From Cudoniella acicularis (lineage: Eukaryota > Ascomycota > Leotiomycetes > Helotiales > Helotiaceae), in the NCBI GenBank assembly GCA_013054445.1, contig JAAMPI010000340.1, positions 1 to 42,717 on the forward strand: DNA of 42,717 nt, given 5' to 3'. The notes below the pieces were generated by a model. It did not search any database. It was not told the origin of the DNA and worked only from the letters and a program-made list of their open reading frames with translations. Below, piece by piece: positions 33,059 to 42,717 of this stretch (positions are counted from its first letter, which is position 1; each line of letters starts with the position of its first letter). The position numbers were made by a program, and so were the translations under genes.

Positions 33059-33710
33059 ATGAAAACCACGCAGTGTGCTTGGCTCGCTTCGACTATTGCA
33101 CTGCTCTTCATTAACTCATCACTTGCCCTGGCTACCTCACAACAGCCTCTTGGAAACAACAACAGCCCTCAACCAGGCACTGGGAAGCCAAGGCCTGTTC
33201 CGGGTAGGAACGCTGCCAGCTTCACAGATGGCGACCCCGAGGACTAGCTTTTCGAGACCATCTATCTTGTTGTATCGCCTGAGGTTCCAGTGGTGTAAGT
33301 TCTGAGTCCTCTTCTCTGCTTGCACTGAAAACCACTGCTAACAAAGCTATAGCGACGAGCCAATACTCATGTATCTAATGGGCGAAGCGCCAGATGTTGA
33401 GCGCCTCGACTCTGCGCGCCTACATGTTACCATGGACTGGGATGCGAACCCGCACGAGCTGCCCATGACGTGGGAGTATCCGCTCTCCGAAACCCCTTGG
33501 CTCAGAGTTCGCAAACGGCTCAGGCCATGGACGCCTGGTAATGTCCTTACGCCTGGTTTCAACGAGCTCCTTGCCGACTACCAGTTTATTGGAATCTTCA
33601 CCGACACTGGCAACTACTCTTTCGAGTTTCGTGTCAGGTTGCCCGAGCCGGACGGTAGGCTTCTGTTTGGCTTCGAGCAGAAATTCTATTTGGAACGAAC
33701 GTCGTGGTAG
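33059..33710 (+). pseudogene. small secreted protein gene with in-frame TAG (broken, readthrough or alternatively spliced)
   Basis: A signal peptide (MKTTQCAWLASTIALLFINSSLALA) starts at ATG 33059 after a pyrimidine-rich leader. It is followed by a Pro/Gly/Asn-rich stretch (PLGNNNSPQPGTGKPRPVPG) and ends at TAG 33245-33247. The frame after the TAG continues (LFETIYLVVSPEVPV), then a good 58-nt intron (33295-33352, GTAAGT..TATAG) joins to VDEPILMYLMGEAPDVERL and on to TAG 33708, with EYPLSETPWLRVRKRL and FGFEQKFYLERTSW. Both halves look coding and the stop sits between them. Either the gene is a recent pseudogene, the TAG is read through (TAG followed by C, a leaky context), or a weak GTTCCG..CTAG intron removes it. 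The full reading is about 197 codons. No family is recognised. Confidence 0.5.
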
Positions 33711-34674
33711 TAGCATGCACTTTAGTAGTGCACATTCCTGTACTATATTAGTGTTGAAGGGTCGAGATGCGTGGCTTACTGGGAAATATTTCAGATAATC
33801 ACTAGTCCTCCAAAATATAAATCGATACTGGACGGGCTTACTGTCTTTCCCGGGGCGCTTTTTTTCTTTGAGTTTATTAGAGGATCTACTCTATTAATAA
33901 GTAGTAAGTATCTTTCGTTTGATAAAAGGAAGATATTTATTTCATTCTATATGTACTGAATTGGAAGGGTGCTGGGTAGGGGACATACTGTACTGGAGTT
34001 GCTACGCGAGGTTCTCCTTTTTGCTGAGACTAAGTGGGTGAAGTGGCTTGGCAGCGAGAGGTGGATGAACGGGCTTTGAAGGCATTTTAGTTTACCTCTA
34101 TTTTGGCGAAAAGGATAGAATTTGGACGCTTCAGTTGATTGAGTAATCAATACTGATAAAATTTCTAGCTTTGATTTCTCTCACTGCTCTTAGTCAAGTT
34201 TTGGAGACCGAGTTGGTCTTGTATAACCTGAGAGCAAGGAATTATAATTAACGATTAATGACTAATGATTATGAAAAGTACCACAAAATCGGTCTACGGA
34301 TTCTTCAATGAAGACGCTGTTCCGTCCATCACCACCACTGGACCAGACCTCACCATGAGGAAACCCAGGAAGCAAGAAATATCCAGGGTGGATTACGGAC
34401 AGTCATGAGTTCGTACGCTTGAGCTTTCCTTATACCGGGAATCAGAATCACACTTCTAGAAAATCAACGCCCTCGCTGATGCAGAACCTGAATCACACCG
34501 ACCCCTATCCCTCAACTCCGTCTAAGAATATATGCACCAATTACTGATTACCCAAAAGCCCGCCCTCTAGAGATGCCATGTGCAGCCGTTTTCTCGTGAT
34601 TGCTGATCCAACCAGCGTCCGTCCCAATGAATGTACAAGAATGAAACGATAGATGCAACTTCCACCCTCTGGTT
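33711..34674. other. intergenic region
   Basis: Shared 3' flank of the interrupted secreted-protein gene and the GH76 gene, A/T-rich. No gene, RNA or repeat was found. Confidence 0.5.
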
Positions 34675-36091
34675 TCAACAAATCATCCACCAGAGCGTCC
34701 CGATAAAAATGACAAGCACGGCTGTGGTTAAGAATCCAGCTCCGATTTGATCACCTTTCGTAACTGGGATTCCGGTTGTAAGAACAGAGTTTTGACTATT
34801 CGATCCGGCGGCGTTATTCCCAGTGCTTGTTCCACCGGTTGTGTTTGTGACTGGTCCACGCGCTGACTGGATAAGATTGCTTTGAACTACTTCCAAGGCA
34901 GCCATCTGTTGACCGACCCCATAGGTGCCATCCCAAACCGACCCATTTGTCCATTTCAATCCACAGGTGCGGCCGTTTTCACCTCCAGAACACTGTGCTG
35001 CTGCTGCCTGGGCGCTGGGGCCAAGCTTAGCCATGACAGCATCGGTGAGGTTAGGCGCCATCTTTGTACTGGCAGCCATCCAACGAGCTAGATATGCCTT
35101 GAAAGACTTTTGATCGACGTCGCATTTCCCAACTCCTTCACACGCCACCTCTTGCATAATGCTGTTATTGAAAAATACGTCGGTGCCCTTCATGAGCCCA
35201 TTCATGCGTTCTTCCCAAATTGTCGAACCGTTCGTGTAGTTGTACATATTTGCAGCCCCGAGAAGCATAGCGCCAGCATTATAGGTCCATTGAAGCATGT
35301 TTACCCTGGTGCAGTTTATCGTGTCGTCAGACCCGTCGTAAACGTAATAGTTCTGATCTATTAATTTGATACTCTCCATCCATTCCCATGTTCTTTCGGC
35401 CCATTGGGCATATGTATCATTTCCGGTGTATTTTGCAAGTCGGGCTCCAAGATTGAAAAAACACCCGTTTGATATGGAATTCTTGTAGGTATAGCCATTG
35501 TTGAAGGTAAAGATTTGCCATCGAAGACCTCCACCGCAGGTAGATGTGTCCCACCGAAAGGCCTGGGTGTTGAATACTGCTTGCGCCAGAGAAAGCCATT
35601 GTGGCTGATTTGCGGGAGGATTAGGGAAATTCGCTTCTGCAGCAGACATGGCTGCAAGACCCCAAAAACCTTGATCATCGTTTCCCTCAGTTTTTGTTTG
35701 ATTTGGTGGCATGTAGTCCTGATTAGGGCCTGTTTGAAAAAGAAGTGCTTGAGTCGTCACATCGTTGTAGGTCGTATCTCCAGTGTAGTACCAATAATCA
35801 ATCATCGCCCCAAACATAGCACCCGTCTCCCACCAGTAATAGGGCGGAGGAAGGTTTCCAGGTATATTTCCGGTCGTGTTGCCATTATAATACAACATCA
35901 TATCATATGCAAGCGTTTTTGCGACGGACATTATTGAATCTGTGAGTTGTGTAAGTGCAGTTCGTGTTCGGAAGCTCATGATTGTAATTCGAAATACCTT
36001 GCGAGCTCAAATCAAGATCTATGGCCTCGGTGACTCGGGGTCCAGCCAAAAAAGCTGTAGCAAAACTTGCCAAAAACCGAGAGGGCTTCAT
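34675..36091 (-). CDS. GPI-anchored GH76 mannan endo-1,6-alpha-mannosidase (DCW1/DFG5 type)
   Basis: Two exons, complement(34675-35939, 35998-36091), give 452 aa. The 58-nt intron (GTATTT..CACAG) joins IDLDLSSQ to DSIMSVAKTLAYDMMLYYNGN, the start of the GH76 fold. A signal peptide (MKPSRFLASFATAFLAGPRVTEA) precedes it. GH76 landmarks are PPPYYWWETGAMFGAMIDYW, the acidic pair in TEGNDDQGFWGLAAMSAAE, CGGGLRWQIFTFNNGYTYKN and QWTYNAGAMLLGAANMY. Cysteines (TCGGG, GVGKCDV, RTCGLKW) suggest disulfides. The C-terminus is Ser/Thr/Asn-rich and then hydrophobic (FLTTAVLVIFIGTLWWMIC), as expected for a GPI signal. These proteins attach GPI-mannoproteins to cell-wall glucan and are essential as a pair in yeast. 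I cannot say which of the two paralogues this is. Confidence 0.93.
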
Positions 36092-37359
36092 GTTGGAATG
36101 CGCCGGGTAGCCACCGGGCGAGGCAACGGAAGTTCGGAACTTGTTCGGTCAAGGAGGACTAATCAAGGTCTTTGTATAAAGTATGAAAACGTCCTCAAAA
36201 AAGATATTTCCTTCCTCCCTTTTTCCAGGGACCAAAACGATGTGTAGTATCCTCAAGATTTGATACAAAACGAGTGTGCCGGAGTGTCTGTTTTTGGGAT
36301 GACGTCGTGTATTGTATGGCGATTCAGGAGAACGAGCGAGTGAACTTCTCATTAAAGAGTGTTAGGCTTGGCGTTGAGCAAATGCCAGCATTTGATCTGA
36401 GTTATGTTGCGGTAAATGTTGAGTGATGCTTGGGAGCGAAGAGTTTATAAAGTAGAGTTCATAGGGAAGGTACGATCAATGCAAAGTGGGATAGGAGAGC
36501 TAATAAAATCAATACGAGCCGGCAACTACGTCACGCTCGGCCAAGAGAACTTGAAAATGACCATTCCGAATGCAAAGAAGCGTGAATGGTAGACTTGGCA
36601 TACTTGAGTACCCTTTTCGGCCTCTTGTGGGTGAGGTTAAAAATTTCCATTTTCAATACGGTGAGTAAGCTCTTGGCAGTGCTCCGAGATGGCCGAAGAC
36701 TGAAAAATATTACAAAAGCATAAATTTGAGATTCAAACCTGAAGATGCTCCATCCTGGAAGCTGGTAGCTTTGTTTTGGACGGTTCCGTGCTCGTCGCTC
36801 GACGTTTCCAAACGCGCCTGGTTGGCGTGAGAACAAAGGAACAGAGATCGAGCTACGAACACTGCCACTTCGAAGTCTTAGACAGCCGCCACTTCGTACT
36901 TCGGTTGCTGTATCACGTGAGATATGTGGCGGCGATGCGGCAATGTGAGTGCGTAGGCCACGAGGCAACAACTCAAAGTATCTAACAATAGACATCCTAT
37001 TTAATAGTCTTGCAGTCCTTTCAACAGCCGTGCAAGCTACCACCGTACCGTATTCATTTATTGCACCTCAAGAACAACACAATACAACTCCGTACTTTGG
37101 AAGTCGCAATAGCCGTCGCGCGCTCTGATACAGTCACGTTCTCCCGCTGTTTTAAAGGTGAATCCCCAGAGTGTTTCGCCTCGCTTCTTGGCCGGCCACC
37201 CCAATCCCGTCCGTCAATCTAACCTTCCTCTCCAGCTCACAACCATCCAACTTCCACCTCACCATCGCCACTCTGTCAAACCTACAAGTGCACATACAAC
37301 ATCGAAAGCGGTACCGAATCTTCCTCACGACCTAAAATCTACACACCCCCACCATCACA
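36092..37359. other. intergenic region between GH76 and SNC1 genes
   Basis: No gene is supported. It is a divergent promoter region, with a TATA-like ttataa near 36446 and a CACGTG box near 36914. The last 200 bases are C/T-rich and carry the SNC1 leader. Confidence 0.5.
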
Positions 37360-38338
37360 ATGGCCGACTCTCGCGAACCTCAATATGATCCTTATATCCC
37401 AAGCGGCAACGCACCTGCTGCTGGTGGAGCGGGTGCTGCCCAAGGTCAACAGGGAAATCAAAGGACAGCCGCTCTTCAAGCTGTAAGTATAATCTATGTC
37501 CAGATTGGAGAATTATCCCGAAGATGCGCTTCTACCATATGATCGTGGACGATGGATTGCGACACCACAACGGGCGCCGACGGACGCTGCATCTCGAAAA
37601 GCGACACGAACATCATCGAAATCGCCGAAGCATAGTGGAAATCGACCGTACGATGGAAGAGCATCAATGCGACATTGTGGCATGTAGATGACAAGCTGTT
37701 TACTGCGAATCGAGCATTGCCGCGGAACGGTTTCAGACTCCTCAACACCGGCCACCTATTATTCGCAGGCATCTTGAAATGTCAAGGCAGATGGTTACGA
37801 TGGCTATCCTTTGCCAGAACAAAAAAGAGCTTTCGTTGATTTTTGGTCTTTCGAACCTTTGCACCACGTTTCGGCTTCCGCTAGCTCCACCAACCTCCCA
37901 ACACCAAACAGCCGCTCGACAAGGCCGCAACACTGGATATTGCAAACGATGATAGGGCTTTGGCTAACTTCTATTCTTCTCTAGCAAATCGATGATACCG
38001 TTGGTGTGATGCGCGAAAACATCAACAAAGTCTCGCAACGTGGCGAACGCCTTGACTCACTCCAAGACAAGACTGACAACCTCGCTGTATCTGCACAAGG
38101 CTTTCGTCGTGGAGCCAACAGAGTACGGAAGCAGATGTGGTGGAAGGGTAAATCTATGTATATTCTTTTATATCTATGCAATTGCTAACGATATTGTAGA
38201 CATGAAGATGAGAATGTGCTTGATTGTCGGAATCATCATCCTTCTGGTTATCATCATTGTCCCAGCCGGTAAGCGAGGAGCAACCCCAACCATAGAACAA
38301 ATTACTAAACTATTCTAGTTGTTGCTACGAAGCACTAA
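37360..38338 (+). CDS. SNC1: synaptobrevin, exocytic R-SNARE
   Basis: Four exons, 37360-37482, 37985-38147, 38200-38268 and 38319-38338, give 124 aa. Intron 1 is 502 nt, exceptionally long for this genome; introns 2 and 3 are 52 and 50 nt. The N-terminus is Gly/Ala/Gln-rich. The R-SNARE helix runs through [33 protein letters not shown], with the zero-layer Arg in VSQRGER, then [23 protein letters not shown] single C-terminal tail anchor follows ([20 protein letters not shown]), and the short lumenal end is VVATKH. Snc proteins reside on secretory vesicles and endosomes and pair with Sso/Sec9 at the plasma membrane. Length matches yeast Snc1 (117 aa). The start has a good context (cacaATGG). 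Confidence 0.94.
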
Positions 38339-42382
<4,044 letters not shown>

Positions 42383-42717
42383 AGGGTACTCCGGCATTTA
42401 AACAAAAGTTCTTTCTTATGGGATTCGCAAGGCGTGAATTAGTCAATGGTGACTGGAATGTACATACGTAAGCCATGGGTGGTAGAATTTGAACATATGG
42501 TCAGCCGCAGCCATGATAGTGCAGACCAACTCGATTACTATTCTTCCCGCCTTCCTTAATTTTGACTTGGTCAGTCACTAAGTTGTTTTAGAACGAAATT
42601 GGGTATTTCTCACACTACTCGTATCCCAAAAGCCACAACAGCTTTTCAGGTTTGACATCTATCAAGGACAAAGCAAACACAAACACAAATACAAACTCGG
42701 ACAGGAGCAAAAGGGTG
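42383..42717. other. 3' flank of ARG5,6
   Basis: No gene is supported up to the right edge of the window. Confidence 0.5.

Overview
The window is nuclear DNA of a filamentous ascomycete (Pezizomycotina; a leotiomycete-like fungus would fit, but I cannot fix the class from sequence alone). Reasons: protein-coding genes carry many 46-80 nt introns with GT..AG ends and CTAAC/CTGAC-like branch sites; the ARG5,6 gene is a fusion; and DFG5/DCW1-type GH76, CFEM-like and Rds1-like ferritin proteins are present. I see no rRNA, tRNA, CRISPR or bacterial operon structure. All exon boundaries below were read by eye from splice signals, reading-frame continuity and family knowledge.

Left part (1-12.1 kb), mainly metabolic and accessory genes: the 5' end of a FAT1-like fatty-acid transporter/acyl-CoA synthetase (minus), a secreted ferritin-like Rds1-type protein (minus), a type-I glutamine-synthetase-like enzyme (minus, 4 exons), a classical short-chain dehydrogenase (plus, 3 exons), an unassigned 232-aa protein (plus) and a DHA1-type MFS drug/polyamine exporter (minus). 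Middle (12.1-25.1 kb): a 164-bp MITE-like element with near-perfect terminal inverted repeats, a type-I membrane protein with three copies of a six-cysteine ectodomain module, a PrpF-family isomerase with a mitochondrial-type N-terminus, a seven-exon transaldolase paralogue, a small secreted peptide gene followed by a tandem duplication, and a decayed SDR pseudogene.

Right part (26-42.7 kb), mostly housekeeping: YIF1 and SRP receptor alpha (SRP101) are divergently transcribed from a 297-bp intergenic region and both serve the secretory pathway. Then come a secreted SGNH hydrolase with an extra C-terminal domain reached only by splicing or a frameshift, a second inverted-repeat element, a secreted protein interrupted by an in-frame TAG, a GPI-anchored GH76 mannosidase of the DCW1/DFG5 type, the exocytic v-SNARE synaptobrevin (SNC1) and the bifunctional mitochondrial arginine-biosynthesis enzyme ARG5,6.

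No gene cluster forms an obvious pathway. Three secretory-pathway genes (YIF1, SRP101, SNC1) and several secreted or wall proteins share the right half, but they are probably neighbours by history rather than an operon-like unit. The most unusual items are the three-module cysteine-rich membrane protein, the MITE, the genes with apparent stops or frame breaks, and two stop-free 51-nt introns in SRP101.
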